Positions 1 to 7,371 of a stretch of 64,000 bases of DNA are shown here, piece after piece. This stretch comes from Phenylobacterium sp. Lineage in GTDB: Bacteria; Pseudomonadota; Alphaproteobacteria; Caulobacterales; Caulobacteraceae. Location: the NCBI RefSeq assembly GCF_013822795.1, contig NZ_PNLB01000003.1, positions 186,001 through 250,000 of the forward strand, given 5' to 3'. The notes below the pieces were generated by a model that was given only the letters and a program-made list of their open reading frames with translations, made no database searches and had not been told where the DNA came from. Both the position numbers and the translations under genes were made by a program. How positions within the stretch are numbered: the first letter of the stretch is position 1; every line of letters starts with the position of its first letter.

Positions 1-1
1 C

Positions 2-157
2 GGCGGCCTTGAGGGTCTCAGTCTCGCGCTCAATGTGCAGAACGTGCTCGACGCCGATCCGCCCTTCTACGACGGGCCGACCGGCATCGGCTACGACCCG
101 GCCAACGCCGATCCGCTCGGACGCTACGTCTCGCTGCAGCTGACCAAGCGCTGGTAG
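2..157 (+). CDS. TonB-dependent receptor, C-terminal 51 residues (5' end outside window)
   Basis: Reading from base 2 gives a 51-residue tail with ...LNVQNVLDADPPFYD... and the ending GRYVSLQLTKRW followed by TAG. A 'N-(V/L)-x-(N/D)-(V/L)-D-x-x-P' strand and a terminal aromatic residue are typical of the last beta strands of TonB-dependent outer-membrane receptors. It sits 41 bases upstream of the lasso isopeptidase on the same strand. This pairing is known from isopeptidase-type lasso loci, where the receptor is thought to bring the peptide back into the periplasm. Only the tail is visible, so substrate and signalling domain cannot be judged. Confidence 0.8.
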   Translation, partial: GGLEGLSLALNVQNVLDADPPFYDGPTGIGYDPANADPLGRYVSLQLTKRW

Positions 158-198
158 GCCGCAAGGCCCAAACCCTAGCCAATCAGGACGCCTTTCCC

Positions 199-2571
199 AT
201 GCGCCTTGCTTCGCAGGTCGCGGCCCTGTGCCTGGCCGCGATCGCCACCAGCGCCAGCGCCCGCAGCTTCTCGGTCGCCGATTTACTGGCGGCTGAGGAG
301 TTCGGCCAGATGGCCTTCACGCCAGATGGCAAGAGCCTTGTCTTTGAGCGGCACACGCCGTTCAAGGACGCGGGGCCGTTCGAGTACGACACCTATCCCT
401 CTCTCCGACGCAGCCGGCTCTATGTCGTCGACGTCGAGAGCCAGGCCACGCCGCGCCTCCTGATCGCGGCGGGGCCTGGTGAAGGCCATACAGCGGGCCC
501 GATCTCGCCGGGCGGCGGGGCCATGGTGGTCCTTCGCCTGAAAGGTCGAGAGTGGGAAGCCGGCGTCGTCACGCTCGCCACCGGCAAGGTCCGATGGCTT
601 GGGGTCACGCCGGAGCTGGCGCAGCTTGGCCAGACCATCGCCTGGCGGTCGGACGATCAGCTCGTGATCGCGGCCCGCCGCTCCATACCCTTGCGCCTAA
701 GGTCCGGCTGGCGGGCGCGAGAAACGCTTTTGGCCCAATGGTCGGCAGCAGCCAGGGGCGCGACTGCAATCAGCGAGGTCGCTTCCTCGAGCGCCTATGC
801 CGGCGTTCGCAGGCCCGATGATGAGGGAGAGCTGTTGCTCGTCGATCTGCCGAGCGGCAGGCGGCAGGTCCTGGCCCATGGCGACATCTACGATCTGGCG
901 ATCTCCCCAGACGGGAGACAGGTCGCGGCCATGACCAACCTGGAGGCTATCGCGCCTACGCCCTCTCCCAGGACGGTCGCGACGGCCAACCGTCGCCGTA
1001 ACCTCATCCTGGCCGACCTGCAGACCGGCGCGGTGGCGACGCCCTGCGCAGACTGCGACCTCTCCCCTAACCTGATCTACTGGTCTGAAGACTCTCGCCA
1101 GATCCTGGTCCACGGACGCCGCAGCGGCGAGGCGCAGGCCAAGCTGCTGCGGCTCGCAACCACAGGCGCCGCGGCCCTGCACACCGGGGACCTGCAATTC
1201 GTATTGGGCCAGACCAGCGAGGGACATGTCATCCCGCCGGCCAGCTGGATGGGGGCGACGCCGATCGCCCTGCTGAAGCCGCTAGGCGGCCGCGCCGATT
1301 GGTACGCCTTGGGCGATGCCGCGCCGGTCAATCTCACTGAGCACCTTCCCGTAGCGCCGTCCCCACGGCTGCTGGCGCAGGAGCCGGCGTCGTTCGTCGT
1401 CGCCAGCGCCGGCGCGCTCTGGCGGGTCGGGCCAAGGCGAGCCGAACCTGTGGCGACCCACGCGTCGCCCCTATCCCCGCAGGGGTTTTCCTTGAGCAGC
1501 CGCGAGCGCCAGACCGCGCCGGCGCCGGTCGGTTGGTTCTTCTCGACCAAGGATGGATCGCAGCGGGCGCATTCTACAGCCGGAGATATCGCCCCACCCT
1601 TCGCCGGCCAGGCCTGGAGCACAGCCTTGACCGCAGGCGCATACGCTCGCGTGTCGTCTAACGACCAGGGCGGTCTTGACCTCGTCCTCGCAGCTCCTCG
1701 GCCGCGAGTGGTGATGTCGCTCAATCCCCAGTTCTCGGATGTCGAGTTCGCCACTGTGCGGATCATCAAGGATCGGGCGCCCGATGGAGCGGCCTTGGAG
1801 CACTACCTGCTCCTGCCGCGGCATCCACGCGCCGAGCGCCCCCCGCTGATCGTCGTGCCCTATCCTGGCCTCTTGGCCTATCCGCCCCCCAGACCCTACG
1901 GGGGCGGGACCGGTCGCTTTCCCGCCAACGCCGAGCTGATGGCGAGCGCCGGCTACGCCGTCCTCGTGCCAGCCCTGCCCCGGCCTGCGGGCGGCGAGCC
2001 CGCCGCTGGCCTGGCCGATCAGATCCTCGCGGCCGTCGACCTTGTCGCCGCGAGGGTCGGAGGCTTCGACGCCTCCCGCCCGATCCTCTGGGGCCAGAGC
2101 TTCGGCGGCTACACCGCGCTGATGGCGGCGGCCCAGAGCGAGCGGTTCTGCGCCGTGATCGCCTCGGCCGCCGTCACCAACCTCGCCAGCGCCCGCGGCG
2201 TCTTCGATCCGCACGCAGAGGCGCGGCCGCAGGATGGGATCAGCGCTTACATGGTGGGTTGGTCGGAGGCTGGGCAGGCGGGCCTGGCCGCATCGCCCTG
2301 GGAAGCTTCCGAGCTCTTCGTGCGCAACAGCCCGGTCTTCCAGGCGGACAAGATCACCGCGCCGGTTCTGCTCATCCACGGCGACATCGACTTCGTGCGG
2401 CTCGGGCAGGCTCAGGAGATGTTCAGCGCCCTGGCGCGTCAGGCCAAGGACGTCACCCTCATCACCGCCTATGGCGAAGGACACATCGTCTCCACGCCTG
2501 GCAACCTGAAGGCCGTCTACGACCGCGCTTTCGCCTGGCTGGAGCGACGCACTCAGTCAGCGTCGCCCTAG
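199..2571 (+). CDS. Lasso peptide isopeptidase, S9 prolyl-oligopeptidase family (AtxE2-like)
   Basis: A 790-residue protein with an N-terminal signal peptide ending near the ASA motif at residues 18-22. A beta-propeller-like region follows, then a C-terminal alpha/beta hydrolase domain. The catalytic triad is visible as Ser634 in GQSFGGY, Asp731 in HGDIDFV and His762 in YGEGHIV. Family members in lasso loci cut the isopeptide bond of the macrolactam ring and so linearise the peptide. Assignment to that role, not a general dipeptidyl peptidase, rests on the TonB receptor directly upstream and the lasso B/C genes converging from the other side. It is somewhat longer than I recall for characterised members. 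The Shine-Dalgarno is weak (TCAGGA). Confidence 0.85.
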   Translation: MRLASQVAALCLAAIATSASARSFSVADLLAAEEFGQMAFTPDGKSLVFERHTPFKDAGPFEYDTYPSLRRSRLYVVDVESQATPRLLIAAGPGEGHTAGPISPGGGAMVVLRLKGREWEAGVVTLATGKVRWLGVTPELAQLGQTIAWRSDDQLVIAARRSIPLRLRSGWRARETLLAQWSAAARGATAISEVASSSAYAGVRRPDDEGELLLVDLPSGRRQVLAHGDIYDLAISPDGRQVAAMTNLEAIAPTPSPRTVATANRRRNLILADLQTGAVATPCADCDLSPNLIYWSEDSRQILVHGRRSGEAQAKLLRLATTGAAALHTGDLQFVLGQTSEGHVIPPASWMGATPIALLKPLGGRADWYALGDAAPVNLTEHLPVAPSPRLLAQEPASFVVASAGALWRVGPRRAEPVATHASPLSPQGFSLSSRERQTAPAPVGWFFSTKDGSQRAHSTAGDIAPPFAGQAWSTALTAGAYARVSSNDQGGLDLVLAAPRPRVVMSLNPQFSDVEFATVRIIKDRAPDGAALEHYLLLPRHPRAERPPLIVVPYPGLLAYPPPRPYGGGTGRFPANAELMASAGYAVLVPALPRPAGGEPAAGLADQILAAVDLVAARVGGFDASRPILWGQSFGGYTALMAAAQSERFCAVIASAAVTNLASARGVFDPHAEARPQDGISAYMVGWSEAGQAGLAASPWEASELFVRNSPVFQADKITAPVLLIHGDIDFVRLGQAQEMFSALARQAKDVTLITAYGEGHIVSTPGNLKAVYDRAFAWLERRTQSASP

Positions 2572-2716
2572 GGCTAGAACCAAGATGATCTCCCTCGCAT
2601 CACCACTCCCAGCCGCTATGAGCCGTCGAGCGGAGCCGTAGGGATGCTCGCGCGTTTAGCGCAGGACGGCGCAGTAAAGGTTGTTTCGTCTTCCACCCGC
2701 CGGCGCGAGCGTCTCG

Positions 2717-3130
2717 ATGGACATTCCCTGCGCAATTCTGGTCATGGCCTTTTGCCTTCCCGATAGTCGGTTGAAGATGGAGGTCATTGTGGACGGCGGC
2801 GGCTCAACGGCGGTCACGACGATCGACGGCGTCCGCACATCTATCGTCCTCAGCGACGCTGAAGATCCGCCACTGCCTGCGCAGTTGGAGCAGCGTATCT
2901 GCCAGGGCCGCTCCTGCGTTTCCTACACCGCCCGGTATCGGCCAGAGGCCTCGGCGGTCGACTTGTTGATCGGCTCACCAACCGGGCAAGAACGGTTCAT
3001 TCAGCTCAAGGGACCGACGCGCCAGATCGCCGCCCTCTCAGAGCGCATAAGCTATGCCTATCAGGAGCGCGGCCGATGGATATTCGTGCCGCTGAGCGCC
3101 TTCACCATCGAGCAGCAGGAGCCGTTCTAG
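2717..3130 (+). CDS. Hypothetical protein between isopeptidase and lasso cyclase
   Basis: An open frame of 137 residues from ATG 2717, or 149 from an alternative start at 2681. I recognise no family. From the later start the N-terminus (MDIPCAILVMAFCLPDS) is hydrophobic and could be a signal or anchor segment. The remainder is soluble, with two Cys in a CQGRSC pair. It follows the isopeptidase on the same strand after about 145 bases and ends with a 4-base convergent overlap with the cyclase gene. Coding status is supported by fit between neighbours but not by homology. Confidence 0.5.
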   Translation: MDIPCAILVMAFCLPDSRLKMEVIVDGGGSTAVTTIDGVRTSIVLSDAEDPPLPAQLEQRICQGRSCVSYTARYRPEASAVDLLIGSPTGQERFIQLKGPTRQIAALSERISYAYQERGRWIFVPLSAFTIEQQEPF

Positions 3131-4824
3131 GATCGCGCGCCGATCCTTGCTTCCCAGGCCTGCACCCAAAGCTCCACCGCCGCCAGGCTGAGGATCGCGC
3201 CGAAGCCGCCGCGCCAGGCCAGGTGTTCGACGCTGAGCATTCGCGCCAGGACCTCGCGATCGAGCAGGCCCTGGCTCGCCAGACGCCCCTCTAAAATCAG
3301 CGGCGACAGCTCGCGCAGGCCCGCTGCAATGGCGCGGCCATAGTGGGCGGTGAGCCGGCCCTTGCCCTGCCGAGCGATGATGGCGGCGGGCAGCCGGCTC
3401 GCAAATGCCGCGCGCGCGAGCGCCCGGTCATGCCCGCCGGCCGTCAGATCGCCGACGCTGATGCGCAGGCACGCCTCCATGACCGGCTGGCTGAGCAGCG
3501 GGTGGCGAAGCTGCGCTGCCTCGCCGCGCCGGCTGGCGCCAATCAGCGACAGCGCGCCGGCCAGGCTCGCGGCCTGCAGCCGCTTGCCCGGCGCCAACCC
3601 GTCCAGGTCCAAAAGCCAGGGATGACTCTCCCCGCGAAGTCCTTCCGCCCAGGCCTGCCTCGTAAGATAGGCCGGCATGGGTCGGGCTGGGGCGGCTGCA
3701 AACCTCGCCTTCCAGGCCTCCCCGATGATGTTCCAGGCCGAGCAGCCCAGGCGTCGTGAGAGCACAGCCAGCATCTGCGGACCGTGGCGGGCCCCATCGG
3801 CCGCGATCAGCGCGCTGGGCGCCTGGAAGAACACATGGTCGCCGCCCTGGCCCGTGAGCAGGGTGTCTATGTGCAGGGCCTCGCAGCGGGCAGAGACATC
3901 GGCCTCGTGCTGCTGGTCCAGCGCGTTGAAGGGCGGTCTTGGGCCGCGCGCCTGCATCGCCAGTCCCACAAGATCCAGCACAGGCGCCCCGAGCGACGCC
4001 GCCGTCAGCTGAAAGCCAAGCCGTTCGGCGACCATCTGGGCGTAGGCTCGCTCATCGGCGCCAGGATCGTCCGTGTGATAGTTGAGCGCGCACGCTGGGG
4101 CCTTGCCGACGCTGCGAAGGGCGCTGGCGACAATGGCCGAGTCCAGACCGCCCGAAAGCTCGATCAAGACCCGCTCGCCGGCCATCGCTCTCACGACCTC
4201 GTCGACCAGGTCCGGCAGAGCGCACATCGCCTCGCAGGCCGGCGTCGCTTCTCGCCGGGCTGCCTTGGCGGGCGACCAGAGCAATGTCGCTTCGCCGCCA
4301 GACCAGAACTCGCCCGGCGCCAAGCCGCTGAGGCCGCTCAACGCGAGCCGCCCCGAGACGCGCACCGGATCGGCCAGAAGGCCGGCGAGCGCAGACCAGT
4401 CGATGGCGAGGTCGGCGGGTAGCCAGGGCGCGAGCCAGCCTTGCAGGTCGCCGGCGATCAGCACCGCGCCGTCGCGCCGCCAGACCACGGCGTCCAGCGC
4501 CCCGGAAGGATCGCGAAGCACCGACCATTCTCCTGAGCGGGGCTCGCAGATGAGCGCGACATAGGCGCCCCAGGCGCGGTCCAGCAGCCCGGCGGCCTGC
4601 TCGCGTGCGCTCTCGCAACCCCGCATGGTCCCGCCGAACAGCTCGCCAATCACCACGCCCCAGGGCTGGGGGATGAGCGCGGCCCTCCTGCCCTGCGCCC
4701 GGGCGACCAGGACGCCTGGCGCCGGCGCGTGCACGCTCCACTGCGGCGGGACGGCTCTGGCGAGCGCGCCGAGCCACGCTGGCTCGGGCGCTCGCGGATT
4801 GCGGCAGACGGCCAGGTAACTCAT
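3127..4824 (-). CDS. Lasso peptide macrolactam synthetase (C protein, asparagine synthetase-like)
   Basis: A 565-residue protein that would adenylate the ring-closing side-chain carboxylate and form the isopeptide bond with the core N-terminus. The N-terminal half resembles a class II glutamine-amidotransferase fold. The catalytic half carries the PP-loop SGGLDS at residues 224-229. The start is placed at ATG 4824 because it overlaps the stop of the upstream B gene as ATGA; a longer frame to 5019 exists but lies inside B. It is the last gene of the leftward A-B-C unit. Length and motif agree with proteobacterial lasso cyclases. Confidence 0.9.
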   Translation of the reverse strand: MSYLAVCRNPRAPEPAWLGALARAVPPQWSVHAPAPGVLVARAQGRRAALIPQPWGVVIGELFGGTMRGCESAREQAAGLLDRAWGAYVALICEPRSGEWSVLRDPSGALDAVVWRRDGAVLIAGDLQGWLAPWLPADLAIDWSALAGLLADPVRVSGRLALSGLSGLAPGEFWSGGEATLLWSPAKAARREATPACEAMCALPDLVDEVVRAMAGERVLIELSGGLDSAIVASALRSVGKAPACALNYHTDDPGADERAYAQMVAERLGFQLTAASLGAPVLDLVGLAMQARGPRPPFNALDQQHEADVSARCEALHIDTLLTGQGGDHVFFQAPSALIAADGARHGPQMLAVLSRRLGCSAWNIIGEAWKARFAAAPARPMPAYLTRQAWAEGLRGESHPWLLDLDGLAPGKRLQAASLAGALSLIGASRRGEAAQLRHPLLSQPVMEACLRISVGDLTAGGHDRALARAAFASRLPAAIIARQGKGRLTAHYGRAIAAGLRELSPLILEGRLASQGLLDREVLARMLSVEHLAWRGGFGAILSLAAVELWVQAWEARIGARS

Positions 4825-5462
4825 GGGGCCAGCGCCAGGATCGGCGCGAAGCCGCGCACATGCTCGACATAGTCGTCGAGCACCAGGTCGCCCGCCTGCA
4901 GCCAGCAATGAGCCTCGAAGGGGTAGGTCTGCACCCCAAACACCCATGTGGCCGAGACCCCGCGGCGGCGCAGGAAGGCCAGCAACAACCAGCTTCGATA
5001 GAGGCAGACGCCTTGCCATGGGATCCAGGGCAGCATCCTGCGAAAGACCAGGGCCAGCTCCTCGATCCTGGCCAGGTCGCCGCCCGCGCCCAGGCCATGG
5101 AGACGGGCGCTTGCGATCACCTCGCCAAACGACGCGCGCCGGTACTCCGCGTTCATCTGACCAAGCGCGCCTGCGAGCGCTGCAAGGTCGCTAAGCTGCG
5201 GCCTGGGAAGCGCCATGCCGCTGAGATCGCGCTCGCTGGCGGCGGCGGCTGGCCGGCGCCTGGCAGGCCCTTCCTCGATGGCGCCCATCTCTAGGAGCGC
5301 GCGTTCGAGCTCAGGATCGGCCAGCGCCACGCCGTCCTCGCCCGGCGTAACGGTGAGCAGCGCGCCGCAACCTGGCAGGCAGCCATATCCGCCCTGCGCC
5401 AGATTAAGCAGGACAAGGTCGCCGCCGGGAGCGGCGGCGTAGGTATGATGGGTGAAACGCAT
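4821..5462 (-). CDS. Lasso peptide maturation protein B (fused RRE and transglutaminase-like cysteine protease)
   Basis: 213 residues. Residues 1 to about 75 fit a PqqD-like precursor-recognition element. The C-terminal part is a transglutaminase-like cysteine protease with Cys153 in GVCLYRSW, His185 in FEAHCW and a candidate Asp at 192 or 196. It would bind the leader and cut it off to release the core. The RRE and protease are fused in one chain, the usual arrangement in proteobacteria. The start at 5462 follows a purine-rich GGGGAGG. The stop overlaps the cyclase start by 4 bases, which suggests translational coupling. Confidence 0.9.
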   Translation of the reverse strand: MRFTHHTYAAAPGGDLVLLNLAQGGYGCLPGCGALLTVTPGEDGVALADPELERALLEMGAIEEGPARRRPAAAASERDLSGMALPRPQLSDLAALAGALGQMNAEYRRASFGEVIASARLHGLGAGGDLARIEELALVFRRMLPWIPWQGVCLYRSWLLLAFLRRRGVSATWVFGVQTYPFEAHCWLQAGDLVLDDYVEHVRGFAPILALAP

Positions 5463-5480
5463 ATGCCCCTCCCCGAAAGA

Positions 5481-5495
5481 GGGCGGGCGCCGCCC
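5481..5495 (-). promoter_or_regulatory. Hairpin between lasso precursor gene and B gene
   Basis: The 6-bp stem GGGCGG/CCGCCC encloses a 3-base loop, in the 60-base gap between precursor stop and B start. No T-run follows. A partial terminator or mRNA-stabilising hairpin here would favour expression of the precursor over the enzymes. That role is inference. Confidence 0.45.
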
Positions 5496-5522
5496 GGGAT
5501 AAAGCCGCGCCCGCTTGTCGCC

Positions 5523-5624
5523 TTACGGATGCGGCTGGAAGTCCAGCTCATAGTCCGCGCCGATGACGCCGCGGGTCAGACGCTTGGCGTCGCCGAAGGT
5601 GATCAGAAGGTACTTTGAAGACAT
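5523..5624 (-). CDS. Lasso peptide precursor (A protein), 33 residues
   Basis: Reads MSSKYLLITFGDAKRLTR then GVIGADYELDFQPHP and TAA. AAGGAGG lies 6 bases upstream of the ATG. The leader ends in Thr-Arg, which puts the conserved Thr at -2. Its last part (LITFGDAKRLTR) lines up without gaps with the astexin leader tail (LIVLGKASAETR, from memory). The core starts with Gly and has Glu at position 8, giving an 8-residue ring and a 7-residue tail. Asp6 and Asp10 would give rings outside the known 7-9 range. It is directly upstream of B and C on the same strand. At 33 residues it falls below common gene-calling limits. Confidence 0.88.
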   Translation of the reverse strand: MSSKYLLITFGDAKRLTRGVIGADYELDFQPHP

Positions 5625-5709
5625 GACAGCCTCCTTGGCTAGGGTTCACCGCTTGTTGCGGCGCCCTCAGCAGGAACTCGCCAAGTCATTGATTCAAACT
5701 ATATATCGC
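5625..5709 (-). promoter_or_regulatory. Candidate promoter/operator of the lasso A-B-C unit
   Basis: The 85 bases between the GntR stop and the precursor start are AT-rich at the upstream end (TATATAG) and contain a 9-base palindrome TTGATTCAA at 5689-5697. Such a site could be the operator of the adjacent GntR protein. I could not place confident -35 and -10 boxes. Confidence 0.4.
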
Positions 5710-6321
5710 CTATCGCGGGAATATATCCGCAACCGGCTGCGGGAGGCTGCGCAGCACCGGGATGATCATGCCTGCGGCCGTGATCCTGCGCGCGTGGTAG
5801 GCCTCGACAGCGGCCAGCAGGTCATCGACGTCTCTTCCCGCCCTTAGGGCGTCAAGGTCATCGACCTGCGTCTCGAACGCAAAAGGCTCGGCCAGGCGCG
5901 GCGCGGCGAGCCGATCGGCGAGCAGGCGGTTGGCCCGCCCAAGCGCTGCGTTGGCGCTCCAGCCCACGATGTCCTCGAACGCCTCCTCCGCGCTCTCCCA
6001 GGCTTCCATCTTCAGAGCGCTCAAGCTCCCCGCACGCGAGCGCTCAAGACTGAAGCGAAGATAGAGCTCCTGGAGGGCGTAGAGTTCGAGGAGGTCGACG
6101 CTGTCGAGGCGCCAGGCGAAGTAGCCCTGCCCCCGGCGCTCTTCGATCAGCCCCTCCCCGGCCAGGCGCGCCAGGGCTTCGCGAATGGGCGTCGCGCTCA
6201 GTTCCAGGTCCAACGCCAGTTCTGTGATCGCCAGCCGTTCACCCAGGACATAGCGACCGGCCCGCACGCGGCGGCGGATGGCGCATACGGCTTCCGAGAA
6301 GGGATCACGCACCCGAAGCAT
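5710..6321 (-). CDS. GntR-family transcriptional regulator (FCD-type) of the lasso locus
   Basis: 203 residues from ATG 6321 (MLRVRDPFSEAVC). The N-terminal winged helix shows the GntR signature ...RLAITELALDLELSATPIREALARLAGEGLIEERRGQGYFA... between residues about 28 and 72. The rest is helical, like a small FCD ligand-binding domain. It is read in the same direction as the precursor gene 85 bases downstream and diverges from the XRE-LuxR regulator of the transfer region. Control of lasso expression is inferred from position. A longer frame to 6729 is discarded because it overlaps the neighbouring gene. Confidence 0.82.
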   Translation of the reverse strand: MLRVRDPFSEAVCAIRRRVRAGRYVLGERLAITELALDLELSATPIREALARLAGEGLIEERRGQGYFAWRLDSVDLLELYALQELYLRFSLERSRAGSLSALKMEAWESAEEAFEDIVGWSANAALGRANRLLADRLAAPRLAEPFAFETQVDDLDALRAGRDVDDLLAAVEAYHARRITAAGMIIPVLRSLPQPVADIFPR

Positions 6322-6613
6322 CTCAACCCAACGCACCCCGCAACATCTCGACCCGTGGTTGTCGCGCTGACTAAGGTTGGCCGCAAGTCCGCAGGTTGCG
6401 AAATCCCGTAGACTGACGGAGCTCACCACCGGACGTGACGCGCCGGAATATACGCAGCTTTCTTTCGCATCGCTCAAACAGCGCCCGCGCAAAGGATTTC
6501 TCCGAGGACCGCTCGACAAGGCGCGCCCAATCCGACCCGTCAGGATTGCGGGGCGCGCGGCATGCGAAAACGCGCTATCGAGGGCGACATCAACATCCGG
6601 AGGTTGCGACGGC

Positions 6614-7222
6614 ATGGCAAAGGTTCCAGGCGAACGCGCCGTCGTGGCGGCCGCGCTGGAGGAGATCCGTCGCCATCGCGGTCTGCGCCGTCGCGATGTC
6701 GCCCGCGCAATGGGCATGTCGCTGCGCACCTACGAGAACTTCGAAAGCGGACGGGGTCCGATGACCTATGAGCGGCTCGCTGGCTTCGCGGCCGCCGCCA
6801 ACTGCGACCTCGCCGCCCTCCTGCTCTGCCAGCACCTCGGCGCACACATCGCCATTCGCAGCGCCGACAACAAGGCTGTGAGCATCGCGCTGGGCGCGCT
6901 TGAGGACATTGTGTTTGTGCTGGGCGAGGACCTTCAGCGACTGACCGCTGGCAGTCTCACCGGAGCCTTCGAGTTCGCCAGGGCCGCAGCCCTGGCCAGT
7001 CCCCGGGCCGCCGGGTCAGCTGCTCCCCTGCTCGCCCCGCGCCAGGTTGAGTGCCTGCGGTGGGTTCAGGCCGGCAAGAGCTCGGGCGACATCGGCGCGA
7101 TACTTGGCATCTCCCCACGCACCGTCGACGACTACATCGCCGAGGCCTGCGCACGTCTTGGGGTGCGCACCAGGGTTCAGGCCATTTCCCGCGCAATCGC
7201 CTTGGGGCTGCTTTCGCCCTGA
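6614..7222 (+). CDS. Two-headed regulator: XRE-type HTH plus LuxR-type HTH
   Basis: 202 residues from ATG 6614, with GGAGG upstream. Residues about 12-70 form a Cro/CI-type helix-turn-helix (RRRDVARAMGMSLRTYENFESGR). Residues about 138-200 form a LuxR/GerE-type helix-turn-helix (LAPRQVECLRWVQAGKSSGDIGAILGISPRTVDDYI...). The middle has no receiver or autoinducer domain that I can recognise. It is the first rightward gene before the transfer operon, so control of conjugation genes is likely. A longer frame from 6377 overlaps the GntR regulatory region and is less likely. Confidence 0.75.
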   Translation: MAKVPGERAVVAAALEEIRRHRGLRRRDVARAMGMSLRTYENFESGRGPMTYERLAGFAAAANCDLAALLLCQHLGAHIAIRSADNKAVSIALGALEDIVFVLGEDLQRLTAGSLTGAFEFARAAALASPRAAGSAAPLLAPRQVECLRWVQAGKSSGDIGAILGISPRTVDDYIAEACARLGVRTRVQAISRAIALGLLSP

Positions 7223-7257
7223 AAGCCGGGCCTCAAACGCCCGCATTTCCAAGGCAA

Positions 7258-7283
7258 GCGACCCCGCAAGTTTACGGGGTCGC
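7258..7283 (+). terminator. Strong hairpin between regulator and traG
   Basis: The 9-bp perfect stem GCGACCCCG/CGGGGTCGC has an 8-base loop and lies 36 bases after the XRE-LuxR stop codon. No T-tract follows. It may act as a Rho-assisted terminator, attenuator or protein-binding site ahead of the transfer operon. Confidence 0.5.
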
Positions 7284-7371
7284 CGCTTGCGAGCTTCGCG
7301 CCAAACATTCTCGCCATGCGTGTGCATCCGCAAGGGAGGCGAAGCGTGTCGCGATTGGTGGGAGAAGGGCG

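Noticed and set aside
5465..5522. Second lasso precursor between A and B
   Set aside because: The 58 bases contain only a hairpin and the B ribosome-binding site; no leader-like frame fits.
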